Shown: positions 1 through 9,930, counted from the stretch's first letter. The stretch: DNA of 64,000 nt from Verrucomicrobiaceae bacterium (GCA_027484055.1 JAIXQH010000051.1:248001-312000); one strand, 5' to 3'. Numbers and translations: made by a program. The notes: generated by a model not told the origin, from the letters alone.

Positions 1-2
1 AG

Positions 3-782
3 GGTAAGAAAAAGTTCTACCTCATCGGTTCCGACTACGTGTATCCACAGACCACCAACTTGATCCTTTTGGAGTATCTCCTCAGCAAGAAAGTGCCTCT
101 AGAAAACATCGGCGGCGGTTTCACCAAGGATGCAAGCGGTAAAATTATCTCTGCTGGTAAATACACCCCATTCGGCCACACGGATTATCAACAAATCGTT
201 GCTGAAATCAAACAGTTCGCAGCCAGCGGTGACGCCTGCATCATCAGCACGCTGAACGGTGACACCAACGTGCCATTCTTCAAAGAATACGCAGCTGCCG
301 GTCTCGATGCAGAATCCTGCCCGGTCGTGAGTTTCTCGGTCTCAGAGGATGAGTTCCGTGGACTTCCAGCGAGCCAGCTCGTTGGACAACTCGGTTGCTG
401 GACTTACTTCCAGTCCATCAAGAGCCCAGCGAATGCGAAGTTCATTGCCGATTTCCAAGCCTGGCTTGCCAAATCCACAGTTCCAGGAATCGTGAAAGAG
501 GGTCGCGTGACCTGCTCGCCGATGGTGCTAAGCTACGCTGGTGTATATCTCTGGAAGGCTGCAGTTGAAAAAGCGGGTTCCTTCGAGGTTGACAAAGTGA
601 TGGAGGCCCTCAAGGGCGGAATCTCATTCGACGGTCCTGGCGGCAAAGTGACTTCGCAAAAGAACCATCACCTTACCAAGAATGTCTTCATCGGTGAGAC
701 CAAGGCTGATGGTCAATTCAAGATCCTAAAGGAGTTCAAAGACGTCGTCGGCGAACCTTTCCTGAAAGGGACTTACAAATAA
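3..782 (+). CDS. urtA: Urea ABC transporter substrate-binding protein UrtA (C-terminal part, cut by window start)
   Basis: The frame is open from the window edge, so the 5' end lies outside; about 260 residues remain. It begins with [15 protein letters not shown], a stretch typical of UrtA/AmiC-type periplasmic amide and urea binding proteins, and continues through the second lobe ([20 protein letters not shown], then [20 protein letters not shown]). The family binds urea in the periplasm and delivers it to the UrtBCDE ABC importer. The urease genes ureABC follow on the same strand, which supports urea rather than branched-chain amino acids as ligand. A strong terminator follows the stop codon, so ureABC is probably not simply co-transcribed with urtA. 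None of urtBCDE is seen downstream. Confidence 0.88.
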   Translation, partial: GKKKFYLIGSDYVYPQTTNLILLEYLLSKKVPLENIGGGFTKDASGKIISAGKYTPFGHTDYQQIVAEIKQFAASGDACIISTLNGDTNVPFFKEYAAAGLDAESCPVVSFSVSEDEFRGLPASQLVGQLGCWTYFQSIKSPANAKFIADFQAWLAKSTVPGIVKEGRVTCSPMVLSYAGVYLWKAAVEKAGSFEVDKVMEALKGGISFDGPGGKVTSQKNHHLTKNVFIGETKADGQFKILKEFKDVVGEPFLKGTYK

Positions 783-816
783 TTTCTTTGGGTATTCGGT
801 TGTTTTTCGGTTTTGG

Positions 817-848
817 AACCATGCCTTCTTCGGAAGGCATGGTTTTTT
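817..848 (+). terminator. Rho-independent terminator after urtA
   Basis: A perfect 12-bp stem (AACCATGCCTTC at 817-828 pairing with 833-844) closes on a TTCG tetraloop and runs into a T tract at 843-848. It lies 35 bases after the urtA stop codon and before the next start at 896. It is the cleanest intrinsic terminator in the window. Confidence 0.9.
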
Positions 849-895
849 CGTATCTGGCTTGGCATGTCCGGTGCTCAATGATTGTATCTCGGCAC

Positions 896-1189
896 ATGAA
901 ATCACCCAGTTCCGCATCTCAGTTTTTCGTATCGCGTTTCCTCAGTTGGGGAGCTTGCTTATGGCCCACCCTGCTGCTGGCTCATCCGGGGCACTATCAT
1001 CCAGAAGAAACGGATGAATTCGATTTTCTAAGAGCCACATTTTTCCACAGCCATGGTGCTTTGGATTACTTGGTCGGCGTGGTTTTTTTGGTCAGCCTTG
1101 CCTGTTGCTTCTTGAGTGGAAAGCCTGCCGTCCGCCTTGCCGGCCTTGCCGCAGCAGTGGGTTCACTCGCTGCCATACCGCTTTTCTAA
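896..1189 (+). CDS. Small HupE/UreJ-like membrane protein upstream of urease
   Basis: About 97 residues. A signal-like hydrophobic N-terminus ends near LLLAHPGHYHPEETDEF; then come HSHGALDYLVG, one clear membrane segment (VVFLVSLACCFLSG) and a second hydrophobic stretch at the C-terminus. The AHPGH...HSHGALDYL pattern recalls the start of HupE/UreJ nickel-related membrane proteins (AHPGH, then a conserved His-Gly-Asp region), but the protein is much shorter than the roughly 190-residue family members. ATG 896 is preferred because the signal-like sequence starts there, whereas the longer frame from 788 runs through the terminator. Its place just before ureA suggests a role in nickel or urea handling; that is inference. 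Confidence 0.55.
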   Translation: MKSPSSASQFFVSRFLSWGACLWPTLLLAHPGHYHPEETDEFDFLRATFFHSHGALDYLVGVVFLVSLACCFLSGKPAVRLAGLAAAVGSLAAIPLF

Positions 1190-1201
1190 CTCATAGCGGA
1201 C

Positions 1202-1504
1202 ATGCATCTTTCTCCTCGGGAACAAGAAAAGCTTCTCATCGTCGTAGCAGGTGACTTGGCAAATCGCCGTCGGGCTCGTGGATTGAAGCTGAATTACCCT
1301 GAAACGGTCGCACTCATCACCGCCGAGCTGCTCGAAGGAGCGCGGGATGGCCGCAGCGTCGCTGAGCTGATGAGCTATGGCACCACCTTGATTACCCGCG
1401 CTGAAGTCATGGAGGGCGTGGCTGAAATGATCCATGACGTGCAAGTGGAGGCGACCTTCCCTGACGGCACGAAACTTGTCACCGTTCACCATCCTGTCCG
1501 ATGA
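1202..1504 (+). CDS. ureA: Urease gamma subunit UreA
   Basis: A 100-residue protein with the UreA signature throughout: [12 protein letters not shown] at the start, [20 protein letters not shown] in the middle, then [20 protein letters not shown] at the end, which is the usual length. UreA is the smallest structural subunit of the nickel enzyme urease, which hydrolyses urea to ammonia and carbamate in the cytoplasm. Its stop codon overlaps the ureB start in an ATGA junction (1501-1504), so translation of the two is probably coupled. The separate A, B and C subunits are the common bacterial arrangement, not the fused Helicobacter type. Confidence 0.97.
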   Translation: MHLSPREQEKLLIVVAGDLANRRRARGLKLNYPETVALITAELLEGARDGRSVAELMSYGTTLITRAEVMEGVAEMIHDVQVEATFPDGTKLVTVHHPVR

Positions 1505-1818
1505 TTCCCGGCGAAATTATCACCCCTCCCGGTGCCCCAGATTTAGAGCTCAACGTCGGCCTCGCGACGCTTAATTGCATCGTCGCGAACACCGGAGACA
1601 GGCCGATCCAAGTTGGCAGCCACTTCCATTTCGCGGAGGTAAATGCCTCACTTCATTTCGACCGAATGGCCGCCCGTGGCTTCCGGTTAAACATCCCCGC
1701 TGGCACGGCGATCCGCTTCGAACCAGGTGATACCCGAGAAGTTCCACTCGTAGCACTAGCTGGCACGCGCCAAGTATTCGGCCTCAATAATCTCATCAAC
1801 GGACCACTCGATTCATGA
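1501..1818 (+). CDS. ureB: Urease beta subunit UreB
   Basis: 105 residues beginning [11 protein letters not shown], with [19 protein letters not shown] and [16 protein letters not shown], the conserved core of UreB. It packs with UreA and UreC into the urease heterotrimer. The start overlaps the ureA stop by ATGA, and its own stop overlaps the ureC start by ATGA (1815-1818), so the three genes form a tightly coupled translation unit. Length and motifs are normal. Confidence 0.97.
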   Translation: MIPGEIITPPGAPDLELNVGLATLNCIVANTGDRPIQVGSHFHFAEVNASLHFDRMAARGFRLNIPAGTAIRFEPGDTREVPLVALAGTRQVFGLNNLINGPLDS

Positions 1819-3536
1819 AACAAACCCGTCCAAACTACGCTGGCATGTTCGGTCCCACCACCGGTGATCAAGTGCGCTTGGCGGATACGGAGCTATTCAT
1901 CGAAGTGGAGCGCGACCTCATCGCCGAGGCGGGCGGTTATGGAAATGAAGTGAAATTCGGCGGAGGGAAAGTCATTCGCGACGGCATGGCCCAGTCGCCG
2001 CTTGCGTTGGATGCGGACTCACTTGACCTCGTCATCACCAACGCCCTCATCCTCGACGCCGCCCACGGCGTGATCAAAGCCGACATCGGCATCAAATACG
2101 GCCGCATCGTCGGCATCGGTCATGCGGGGAATCCACTACTCCAGGACGGCATCACCATGACCATCGGCGCAGCGACGGAAGTCATCGCCGGGGAAGGCTG
2201 CATCGTCACGGCGGGTGGCATCGACACGCACATCCATTTCATTTGCCCCCAACAAATCGAGCACGCCATCGCTAGTGGCGTGACCACTCTCATCGGTGGC
2301 GGCACCGGGCCAGCGCATGGCACCTACGCCACCACGGTCACGCCGGGAAAATGGAACATCCATCGGATGCTCGAAAGCGCCGAGGCCTTTCCGATCAATT
2401 TGGGGTTCTTGGGCAAGGGGAATTGCTCCTCGCCTGAGCCACTGCGCGAGCAAGTGTTAGCTGGTGTCATCGGCCTGAAACTTCACGAAGACTGGGGCAC
2501 CACCCCGGCGGCGATTGATACCTGCCTGACGGTGGCGGATGAGTTCGACATCCAAGTCGCCATCCACACGGACACCCTGAACGAAGCGGGTTTTGTCGAA
2601 AGCACACTCGCTGCCTTCAAGGGCCGGACCATTCACACCTACCATTCCGAAGGAGCCGGTGGCGGCCACGCTCCCGACATCATCCGCGTCTGTGGCGAGG
2701 CCAATGTGCTGCCATCCTCCACCAACCCGACTCGTCCCTTCACCACCAACACCATCGACGAGCATCTCGACATGCTCATGGTCTGTCATCACCTAGACTC
2801 GCGGATTCCGGAGGACGTGGCCTTTGCCGAGAGTCGCATCCGCCCAGAAACCATCGCGGCAGAGGACCGCCTGCATGATCTGGGCGCGATCTCGATGATG
2901 TCCAGTGACAGTCAAGCGATGGGCCGCATCGGCGAGACGATTACTCGCACTTGGCAGACCGCGCATAAGATGAAGGTCCAGTTCGGGAAATTAGAGGGGC
3001 CATCTCACCCGGCTGCGGACAATTTCCGTGCCCTGCGCTACGTGTCTAAATACACCATCTGCCCCGCCATTGCCCATGGAATTTCGCATGAAGTAGGCTC
3101 CATCGAAGTCGGGAAATTGGCGGATCTGGTCGTCTGGAAACCCGCTTTTTTCGGGGTGAAGCCGGAGACGATTCTCAAAGGTGGCCTCATCGCCTGGGCC
3201 AATATGGGCGACCCAAATGCCTCCATCCCCACGCCACAGCCCACGATGTATCGCCCGCAGTTCGGAGCCTTCGGCAAGGCAATCGCTGCCACCTCCGTGA
3301 CCTTCGTGAGCGCTGCTTCGCTCGAGTCTGGGCAACTTGACTCACTCGGACTCACCAAACGTCTCGTCGCGGTGAAAAATTGCCGTGCCATTTCCAAGCG
3401 CGACCTTCCCTTCAATGATTCACTGCCCGCCATCACGGTCGACCCTGACACCTACACCGTCACGGCAGACGGTGAGGCGCTGCGCTGTGAACCGCTCTCG
3501 GTCCTGCCGATGGCGCAGCGGTATTTCTTGTTCTAA
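1815..3536 (+). CDS. ureC: Urease alpha (catalytic) subunit UreC
   Basis: 573 residues, normal length. It starts with the family block [20 protein letters not shown]. Metal and active-site residues are all visible: H139 and H141 in [10 protein letters not shown], the lysine to be carbamylated at K222 in [19 protein letters not shown] and [15 protein letters not shown] with nickel and substrate histidines, the mobile-flap C324-H325 in MVCHHLD, and SSDSQAMGR with the nickel-ligand Asp. It should therefore be an active nickel urease once matured. Maturation normally needs UreD/H, E, F and G; none follows, since the next gene is polA on the opposite strand seven bases away. Confidence 0.98.
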   Translation: MKQTRPNYAGMFGPTTGDQVRLADTELFIEVERDLIAEAGGYGNEVKFGGGKVIRDGMAQSPLALDADSLDLVITNALILDAAHGVIKADIGIKYGRIVGIGHAGNPLLQDGITMTIGAATEVIAGEGCIVTAGGIDTHIHFICPQQIEHAIASGVTTLIGGGTGPAHGTYATTVTPGKWNIHRMLESAEAFPINLGFLGKGNCSSPEPLREQVLAGVIGLKLHEDWGTTPAAIDTCLTVADEFDIQVAIHTDTLNEAGFVESTLAAFKGRTIHTYHSEGAGGGHAPDIIRVCGEANVLPSSTNPTRPFTTNTIDEHLDMLMVCHHLDSRIPEDVAFAESRIRPETIAAEDRLHDLGAISMMSSDSQAMGRIGETITRTWQTAHKMKVQFGKLEGPSHPAADNFRALRYVSKYTICPAIAHGISHEVGSIEVGKLADLVVWKPAFFGVKPETILKGGLIAWANMGDPNASIPTPQPTMYRPQFGAFGKAIAATSVTFVSAASLESGQLDSLGLTKRLVAVKNCRAISKRDLPFNDSLPAITVDPDTYTVTADGEALRCEPLSVLPMAQRYFLF

Positions 3537-3542
3537 GCCACC

Positions 3543-6311
3543 TCAGTGCGCAGCCAGCCAGTTATCGCCCGTGCCGGAGCTAACCTCGATGGGCACTCCG
3601 CGTGGCAAGGGCAGCGCGGTTTTCATGGCCTCTAGAATCTGCGGCACCAGCTCGCCTTGCTCGTCGAGCGCGAGGTCGAAAACGAGCTCGTCGTGGACTT
3701 GGAGCAGCATTTTAGACCGGTAATTTTTTTCCTTCAGCAGGGCAGAAATGCGGATCATGGCGAGCTTGATCATGTCGGCGGCCGTTCCTTGGATGGGGGT
3801 GTTGATAGCGGCGCGCTCGGCATTTCCACGGAGGTTTTGGTTGCCGGAGTTCAAGTCCGGGAAGTAGCGGCGGCGGCCACTGAGGGTCTGCACGTAGCCG
3901 CATTCTTTAGCCTCGGCGATGCTGCGTTCCATGAACTCGCGAATGGCGGGGTATTCGCGGAAATAGGCGTCGATGATGGCGGCGGCTTCCGTGCGGGGGA
4001 TGGCGAGGCGCTGGCTAAGGCCGAAGGCGGAAATGCCGTAGATGATGCCGAAGTTGACCATCTTAGCAGTCCGCCGCATGTCCGAGGTGACGTCTGCTGG
4101 CTCGATGACAAAGACCTTGGACGCGGTGACCGTGTGGATGTCCACATCGTTTTGAAAGGCTTCGATCATCGTCGCATCGCCCGAAAGCGCGGCCATCACG
4201 CGGAGTTCGATTTGTGAGTAGTCGCAGGACAGCAGGGTGAATCCCTCGCGCGGGACGAAGGCTTTGCGGATTTTTCGCCCAGCTTCTGATCGCACGGGGA
4301 TGTTCTGCAAGTTCGGGTCCGAGGAGGCGAGACGTCCGGTCGCGGCGACGAGTTGGTGGAAATGGGTGTGGATGCGTCCAGTCGAGGGGACGAGGTGGGT
4401 AGGCAGCGCGTCGAGGTAGGTGGACTTGAGCTTGCTCGCCTCACGCCAGGAGAGGATGTCGGTGATGATCGGGTGCTTGCCCTCCAGCGTGGAGAGGGTT
4501 TGCTCGTCGGTTTTATACTGGCCGGTTTTGGTCTTCTTGGCCTTGTCGGCAAGGTTGAGTTGGTCGAACAGGATTTCTCCCAATTGCTTGGGCGAGGCGA
4601 TGTTAAACGAGCGATCCGCGTGCTGGTGGATGGACTTGGCGAGTGAGTCGATCTGGACTTGCAGCTCGTCGCCGATGATGCCCAGCGCGGTGGGATCGAT
4701 GGCGATACCCTCCATTTCCATGGCCACAAGGATGGGTAAAAGTGGACCCTCGATGTCGCGTGAAATGGGCGCTTGGCCGGATGTCTCTAGCAACGGACGC
4801 AGGACTTGGGCGAGCTGCAAGGTGACATCCGCATCCTCGGCGGCATATTCGGCGAGGATGGCGAGTGGGATGGCGGCGATGTCTAGGTCCTTGGAGGCTT
4901 TGGATTTCTCGGCGTGGGCGAAGAGATCGTCCGAGGCTGCTTGCGGGTCTGCGGTAGGCTTGGAAATGGCACTCAGCTTGACGGTCGAGTAGCCGAGGAG
5001 AATCTCGGCGAGGTAGTCCATGGAGTGGCGGCTCTCCGGGGCGACGAGGGTGTCGGCGAGCAGGGTGTCGAAAAAGGGTCCGGTGACCTCAATGCCATGC
5101 TGGAGCAGGATGGAGAGGTCGAACTTGAGGTTGTGGCCGATCTTTTCCGCCGGGGAGGCGAGGATGGATTTCAAATTTGAAAGGTGAGATTCCAAATCCA
5201 ACAGCGGTAAATACCAGCCCTCGTGCGCTTTCCATGAGAATGCGATGCCTAGAATCATCGAGGAAAATCGATCCAGCCCGGTGGTCTCGATGTCGAAACA
5301 GAAAGAACTCTGCTCGGCGAGTGCGGCAAAAAGCTGGGCCTGAAGCGCGGGGCTGTCGGCGAGGTGATAGGTGTGCGGAACGTCGCGGATCGTCTTGAAT
5401 GTCTCGAAAATCGTCGGTGCGGCGGTGGGTTCTGTGGAACCACTTTCGGCGAAAAGCCGCTTGGTGAGTGAGCGGAATTCAAACTCGGTGAACAGGGACT
5501 TGAGCGCCTCTTCGTCGCGCGGGGAGAGGATGAGATCGTCCCATGTGACTTGGATCGGGACGTCGAGGATGATGGTGGCGAGCTCCTTGGAGAGCAGGGC
5601 TTGGTCGGAATGGGTCTCCACGTTTTCCCGCTGCTTACCTTTGAGCTGAGCGGAGTTGGCGATGAGATTTTCGATGGAGCCGAACTGGGCGATGAGCTTT
5701 TTAGCCGTTTTATCACCGATGCCGGGGATGCCGGGGATGTTGTCAGCGGCGTCGCCCCAGAGTCCGAGAATGTCGATGACTTGCTCTGGACGCTCGATTT
5801 CCCAATTTTTCAACATCGTCGGCAGGTCGATGATTTCATGGTCCGACCCCTTGCGGCCGGGTTTCCACATGCAGGTGCTTTCGGAAATGAGCTGGGCGAA
5901 ATCCTTGTCCGGCGTGACCATGAAGGATTGGAAACCGTCTGTCTCGGCGCGCTTGACGAGGGTGCCGATGATGTCGTCCGCCTCGAAGCCATCCAGCTCC
6001 AGCACGGGTATGTGGAAGGCTCGGCAAAGCGCTTTCACGTGTGGGATGGCCGCGGCGAGTTCTTCCGGCATCTCGTAGCGCTGCGCCTTGTAGGCGGGGA
6101 ACTTGAGGTGGCGCGGGGTGGGAGCGGAGGTGTCGAAGGCGACGCCGATGTGCGAGGGATTTTCCTTTTCCAGGATCGCGAGCAGCGTGTTGATGAAGCC
6201 GTAGAGCGCGGAGGTATTGACGCCCTTGGAGTTACGAATCGGAGTTTGGATCAAGGCAAAGTGCGCCCGGTAGATCAGGGCCATGCCATCGAGTAGGAAA
6301 AGACGCTTCAT
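3543..6311 (-). CDS. polA: DNA polymerase I
   Basis: 922 residues, full length. It has the N-terminal 5'-nuclease domain (about 1-290: LFLLDGMALIYRAHFAL, then LELDGFEADDIIGTL and GDAADNIPGIPGIGDKTA), a 3'-5' exonuclease domain with acidic residues present (FCFDIETTGL, and EYAAEDADVT near its end), and the family A polymerase domain with motif A SCDYSQIELRVMA, motif B RRTAKMVNFGIIYG and motif C LQVHDELVFD. It replaces RNA primers and fills repair gaps. The proofreading domain looks catalytically intact, unlike the Taq type. Convergent with ureC, with seven bases between the stop codons. Confidence 0.98.
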   Translation of the reverse strand: MKRLFLLDGMALIYRAHFALIQTPIRNSKGVNTSALYGFINTLLAILEKENPSHIGVAFDTSAPTPRHLKFPAYKAQRYEMPEELAAAIPHVKALCRAFHIPVLELDGFEADDIIGTLVKRAETDGFQSFMVTPDKDFAQLISESTCMWKPGRKGSDHEIIDLPTMLKNWEIERPEQVIDILGLWGDAADNIPGIPGIGDKTAKKLIAQFGSIENLIANSAQLKGKQRENVETHSDQALLSKELATIILDVPIQVTWDDLILSPRDEEALKSLFTEFEFRSLTKRLFAESGSTEPTAAPTIFETFKTIRDVPHTYHLADSPALQAQLFAALAEQSSFCFDIETTGLDRFSSMILGIAFSWKAHEGWYLPLLDLESHLSNLKSILASPAEKIGHNLKFDLSILLQHGIEVTGPFFDTLLADTLVAPESRHSMDYLAEILLGYSTVKLSAISKPTADPQAASDDLFAHAEKSKASKDLDIAAIPLAILAEYAAEDADVTLQLAQVLRPLLETSGQAPISRDIEGPLLPILVAMEMEGIAIDPTALGIIGDELQVQIDSLAKSIHQHADRSFNIASPKQLGEILFDQLNLADKAKKTKTGQYKTDEQTLSTLEGKHPIITDILSWREASKLKSTYLDALPTHLVPSTGRIHTHFHQLVAATGRLASSDPNLQNIPVRSEAGRKIRKAFVPREGFTLLSCDYSQIELRVMAALSGDATMIEAFQNDVDIHTVTASKVFVIEPADVTSDMRRTAKMVNFGIIYGISAFGLSQRLAIPRTEAAAIIDAYFREYPAIREFMERSIAEAKECGYVQTLSGRRRYFPDLNSGNQNLRGNAERAAINTPIQGTAADMIKLAMIRISALLKEKNYRSKMLLQVHDELVFDLALDEQGELVPQILEAMKTALPLPRGVPIEVSSGTGDNWLAAH

Positions 6312-6783
6312 GCCCGGAGTTTGAGAGGAGCCGACAAGGGCGTCGAGAGAATGTCATGGCGATCCTAATCTTGTTCGCGAATTCCAGCGACTATGAGGAA
6401 TGAGGGCGGTGTGACTCGGGCGGCACGTTGGTTCTGGAAAGATAGGAAGCTGGCGGAACGGCTAATTGTATTAGGGAAGAAGATAGAGGACTGATGAGTT
6501 CTACAAATGAATGCAGTGTCGGCAGACCATCAAGCAGATCCATCTTCGCAGGCAGGCGCGGAGTTGGCGATGGATGTTTATTATTTTGGACGGGCACAGT
6601 CGACTTGTTGGATCAGCAGGGACATTGCCAGCGCGATTTTGGGGAGATTTTTGCGGATGACAACGCTTGCGTAGCCTTGATGCTCGAGCCTGATCGAACT
6701 TCTGAATTTGCTTGCGCAGATCCCTCGAATCGCATTTAACACCCCGCGACGATAGCCTCTACCCCCGGTCGTTCGATCTCCCC
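6312..6783. other. Intergenic stretch between polA and the PEP-CTERM gene
   Basis: This 470-base divergent region should hold the promoters of polA and the next gene, but no clear -35/-10 pair was found. A 33-residue frame at 6393-6494 (MRNEGGVTRAARWFWKD...) and another starting in a TGATG overlap at 6494 are open, but neither matches anything recognised. No RNA gene was seen. Confidence 0.4.
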
Positions 6784-7587
6784 ATGAAGAGTGAAATTCC
6801 CATCGAAAAATCCGCTTATCTCATCGCATTCTTCGCTGCCTGTACGATTGCCGGATTTAGCAATTTGAATGCCCAGTCCCTCGCCATCACCGGCACTCTT
6901 TCCAATACGGTTGGCACTACGGGCCTAATTCCCGGTTCTGGAACTACGGATAACACGTCGACCTGGGCTCCTGGTACCGTCGGAGTTTTCGAAATCAACA
7001 ATGGGAACTATTACTTGCGGGTCAACGCGACCAATCCTACGGGCGGTCTGGCACCCGCGAACGACTCATTGATGGTAATCCAGACAGAGAATAGTCAGGG
7101 GCTGACGGATAATGGGACACTTTCTCTCTATGTGCGTTCCTCTTCACAATGGTCATTGGATCTCAACTTTTCGTTTTTCAGCGACTCCTTGTTGATCAAT
7201 CCCGCCACAATCACCAACATGCAACTGACTTCGTTGGATATCGATTTCAACCAACAGTATTTCACCAGTAATGCATCTTTCAGCAGCCATCAATTTTACT
7301 CTGAATTGGGAGTTCCTACGGCAATTACGACACCTCTGACCGTTCCATCAGGGTATACAGGCTTCACTGCGTCTGGAGATTCCACATTCGACAATGGAAG
7401 ATTTGCGGTTTCTTCCACAGGGACCGGTAGTTCCTTCGATACCCGGGTTTCCCACAACAACGTAGCTCTCTTTATGTTTGAGTTCCGCGACCCGAGCCAA
7501 ATTATTCCCGAGTCTTCATCCGCCCTGCTGGTTCTGGGAAGTCTGTCCATGTTCAGCCTGATTCGTCGCAGATCGCGGGCAGCCTGA
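6784..7587 (+). CDS. Secreted PEP-CTERM sorting-signal protein
   Basis: 267 residues from ATG 6784, chosen because it gives a proper signal peptide (charged MKSEIPIEK, then AYLIAFFAACTIAGF and a cleavage-like region ending LNAQS). The middle is rich in Thr, Ser, Asn and Gly and looks like a beta-sandwich. The C-terminus PESSSALLVLGSLSMFSLIRR is a PEP-CTERM signal: a Pro-Glu-Ser motif, a hydrophobic helix and a basic tail, recognised by exosortase. Such proteins are exported and anchored or released with exopolysaccharide. No exosortase gene is in the window. The precise function is unknown. Confidence 0.75.
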   Translation: MKSEIPIEKSAYLIAFFAACTIAGFSNLNAQSLAITGTLSNTVGTTGLIPGSGTTDNTSTWAPGTVGVFEINNGNYYLRVNATNPTGGLAPANDSLMVIQTENSQGLTDNGTLSLYVRSSSQWSLDLNFSFFSDSLLINPATITNMQLTSLDIDFNQQYFTSNASFSSHQFYSELGVPTAITTPLTVPSGYTGFTASGDSTFDNGRFAVSSTGTGSSFDTRVSHNNVALFMFEFRDPSQIIPESSSALLVLGSLSMFSLIRRRSRAA

Positions 7588-7600
7588 CTCTGCCGCTGAC

Positions 7601-7670
7601 AAATCACAAGAGACACGACTGATCAAAACCTAGCTTAGTTCCGGCCTCTGCTAGCGACTCCATCCCCGCC
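7601..7670. repeat. Short degenerate copy of the local dispersed repeat
   Basis: The stretch starting AAATCACAAGAGACACGACT aligns by eye with the left part of the long repeat at 11534 (AAATCACAAAAGACACAAAC): the same GACAC, ATCAAAAC and GCTTA blocks occur in the same order. It ends after about 45-70 bases without the later part of the repeat. It follows the PEP-CTERM gene directly. Confidence 0.5.
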
Positions 7671-7946
7671 AAAAAAATCGTTAAACTCGCGGTTGGTAAG
7701 AAGTTCGTACGCTTTCTATAGCAGGCTTACCAAAGGCATGAGCAATGGCCTGGAGCAACTTCGCCGAAGTTGCCGCTCGATCCGCCCGAAAACGGGATGA
7801 CAGACGGGGGCTCAGAGGCAAAAATGAACGCCGCGTGGCTGTAATTTATCTAACTTCGGATTTCGAGCTAAAGCGGGTATTTCAAACCCTAAACTTGGTA
7901 AAAGGCTCAAGACGGCGACATCCAAGACACAAGAGGCAGGACCGAG
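7671..7946. other. Intergenic region with two small inverted repeats
   Basis: No gene is convincing here. Two perfect 8-bp inverted repeats are visible: TTGGTAAG (7693-7700) with CTTACCAA (7726-7733), and GCAACTTC (7755-7762) with GAAGTTGC (7766-7773). Neither has a T tract, so they are not called terminators. Confidence 0.4.
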
Positions 7947-8600
7947 CTATTTTTTCTCTTCTTGTGTTTTCTGAACCCCTTCCCAAATCAGGTGGGGGTC
8001 GGGAGGGGTATGGCCGGGGTCGTATTTGTCGCCAAGACGGGAGAAGGTGTTAGCAATGGAGTGTTTCTTTGTATCTGTAGCGAGATTGAGGAGGATGAGC
8101 GCCTCGCCTTCACCGGAGAGCGTGATCGTTTTGCCGTCGTCGCTTACATCGGACTCAAAGGGAATGACCCATGCATGGGCGTGGATCTGTTTGCCTGAGA
8201 GGATGATCTGGCGGCGGTCGTGGATTTCTATGGGATCTTCGGACACGAAGCGAGCGGCGAAATGGACCGCTCCCGGCTGATCCGCTAGAATATGTATAAA
8301 TATGCAATCGGCTGTTTCGCTGACGAGGATGGTGCGGGTGAGCGTGGTCTTCCCGAGTCGGTGAGAGGAGGTGAGACGGTCGGGCTTTGCGGATTGATTC
8401 TGGAATTTTTCCGGGGCTTTGTCTTCGGAAGCCCAGTCGATGCGGAATTTCACGAATGCCTCCGTGCCCTTGATCTTGGCAGTTAAAATGGTGGCTTTCT
8501 CGTTGTTTTCGACTTCGCAGGACAGGCGGGAGGCGGTCAGCGGCTGAGCGAAGGCCGATGTGAGGAGGAAAAGGAATATGCAGAATCGCCGTAGGATCAC
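7947..8600 (-). CDS. Small secreted protein, beta-sandwich like, unknown function
   Basis: About 217 residues from a GTG at 8600, which gives a good signal peptide (VILRRFCIFLFLLTSAFAQP). The frame is open further upstream to 8948, but that part is low-complexity and overlaps the repeat. The mature part alternates beta-strand-like segments (TRTILVSETADCIFIHILAD, then PGAVHFAARFVSEDPIEIHD and DGKTITLSGEGEALILL). This loosely resembles the N-terminal sandwich domain of GH95/GH65-type glycosidases, but the catalytic barrel is absent, so it may be a truncated enzyme. The resemblance is weak and should be treated as a guess. Confidence 0.4.
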   Translation of the reverse strand: MILRRFCIFLFLLTSAFAQPLTASRLSCEVENNEKATILTAKIKGTEAFVKFRIDWASEDKAPEKFQNQSAKPDRLTSSHRLGKTTLTRTILVSETADCIFIHILADQPGAVHFAARFVSEDPIEIHDRRQIILSGKQIHAHAWVIPFESDVSDDGKTITLSGEGEALILLNLATDTKKHSIANTFSRLGDKYDPGHTPPDPHLIWEGVQKTQEEKK

Positions 8601-8940
8601 GCGCTTAGGATGGAATATGAGAGCTTGGGCGTCCAACTCGGAAGCGAGGCTTGTGGTGCGCGGCGATCGTGGGGATGAAGGCCTTTGAAAAAGGCCATGG
8701 GAGGTCCTGTGGACGGAGAAAAAAGGGTGGGAGAAAGAAGTGAAAAGTGCCCTGAATGCGGGGTGAGCGGTAGCGAATCCTAAACTTGGCGAAGCCCTGT
8801 CTTGCATGGCCGCAGGCAAAGCATTCATCAGAAAAGAAAAACGCGTCGCAATTGTCGTGTCGCGATGACCGTTTCTGGTTTTGACCGTGAAATTCATTCG
8901 CCGTAACCGTAGCGCTCTTGAAATCATCATGAAAATCAAT

Positions 8941-9188
8941 AAAGACACAAGCCATCAAAACATGGCTTACTTGCGACTCTCCCGCTCCCATCATTTGCAT
9001 TCCCGTTAGCCGAATTCCTTGAAAAACCGATGCCAAATCGATAATCCTCACCCATCAAACAAAATAGAATTCTCTTCCTCTTCCCCGATAACTCTTAACA
9101 AATAACTTCTAACCTCACATCCCCATGATCTCCCCCCCAGCTCTCTTGCAAAGACGGCAAAGTCGTCTCCTCGAAACCGTAAATCACC
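8941..9188. repeat. Long dispersed repeat, copy 1
   Basis: About 248 bases that recur at 11542-11789 in the same orientation. The central part, from GCCAAATCGATAATCCTCAC through the TAAC heptads to CAGCTCTCTTG, is almost identical in the two copies; the outer parts are more diverged. It contains four TAAC-starting heptads (9089-9116) and then an ATG at 9125 opening a 29-codon frame (MISPPALL...). It looks like the duplicated 5' region of a lost gene, or a non-autonomous element. Confidence 0.8.
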
Positions 9189-9318
9189 CAGCGATGTCGC
9201 AATCGGCGAGGTAGGAAAATTCGAAATTCGGCATGCGTCAGCGCGGCTTAAAACTGTCTTCTAAAATGGCGCTTGCGGAAGATCTCCCTTTCAACGCGCT
9301 TTTTCCATGATGGAAGAT

Positions 9319-9494
9319 TCACTCATCCAGCAACGCTTCCAATTTTACAAGAGCGTCCTGTGGATCTTCTCTGGCAAAGCGATCTTCCCTTCCAACAGGT
9401 AGTCCTTCATCGTTTTGCCTTTCAATGCCGCAATGGCTTTCGGCTTCCTGTGTTCTGCCGGGGATGCGTCGATTGAAATCCTGCTCTTGGCCCA
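9319..9494 (-). pseudogene. Remnant of a small antitoxin gene (no start codon, frameshifted)
   Basis: On the minus strand one frame reads AKSRISIDASPAEHRK, then AIAALKGKTMKDYLLEGKI, which looks like the N-terminal half of a ribbon-helix-helix type antitoxin. The C-terminal half, EDPQDALVKLEALLDE, appears in the -1 frame and ends at 9319. Joining them needs one missing base near 9370-9385. The codon where an ATG would be expected (9494-9492) is TGG. No toxin gene adjoins it. It is therefore called a decayed toxin-antitoxin remnant; the family assignment rests on motif recall. Confidence 0.5.
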
Positions 9495-9930
9495 AAACCC
9501 TTTTGTTGGCTTTCTGGCAACACACAATCTCATATTTGTGCAAACGGGATTCTGGGCAGTATCGCTTATCGTGTGGGCTCCAAGAGGTTATTGGATTGGA
9601 CCTGCTACGCTTGATCGTAAAAACACGATTATTTCTCAGTGAGTTGTGGTAGAGAAAGTAAATTCTCAATAGGAAGTCAGACTTTTTAGGATATCTCGGC
9701 ATGGGCCACGTCGTCAATGTGACCCGGGCAATCCGCAGGGTGAACGAACACCCAGTTCGGAAAAGCAACCTCGCCAAACTGGCAAAAATGCTTGTTAGTC
9801 GGGACTGGCCCTTTTGACACAAGCCACCCCATCCGCCGTCACATGACTCACTTGCGCGCTCTATCCGCTTTCCAACTGCGGATTTTAGGATCATCGCGAT
9901 TTCCCATAGCTGGCAGGATGTTACCAACCA
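9495..9930. other. Non-coding accessory stretch
   Basis: A 258-residue minus-strand frame spans this region but has no recognisable domain, and its end is the out-of-frame tail of the antitoxin remnant. The only structure seen is a 26-base block at 9668-9693 (CAATAGGAAGTCAGACTTTT...) that recurs in diverged form at 10882-10907. Confidence 0.4.

Noticed and set aside
1571-1756. Antisense frames within ureB
   Set aside because: Shadow frames of the well-conserved urease subunits.
5550-6296. 248-codon plus-strand frame opposite polA
   Set aside because: Antisense shadow of a clear full-length polA; composition reflects third-position GC bias.
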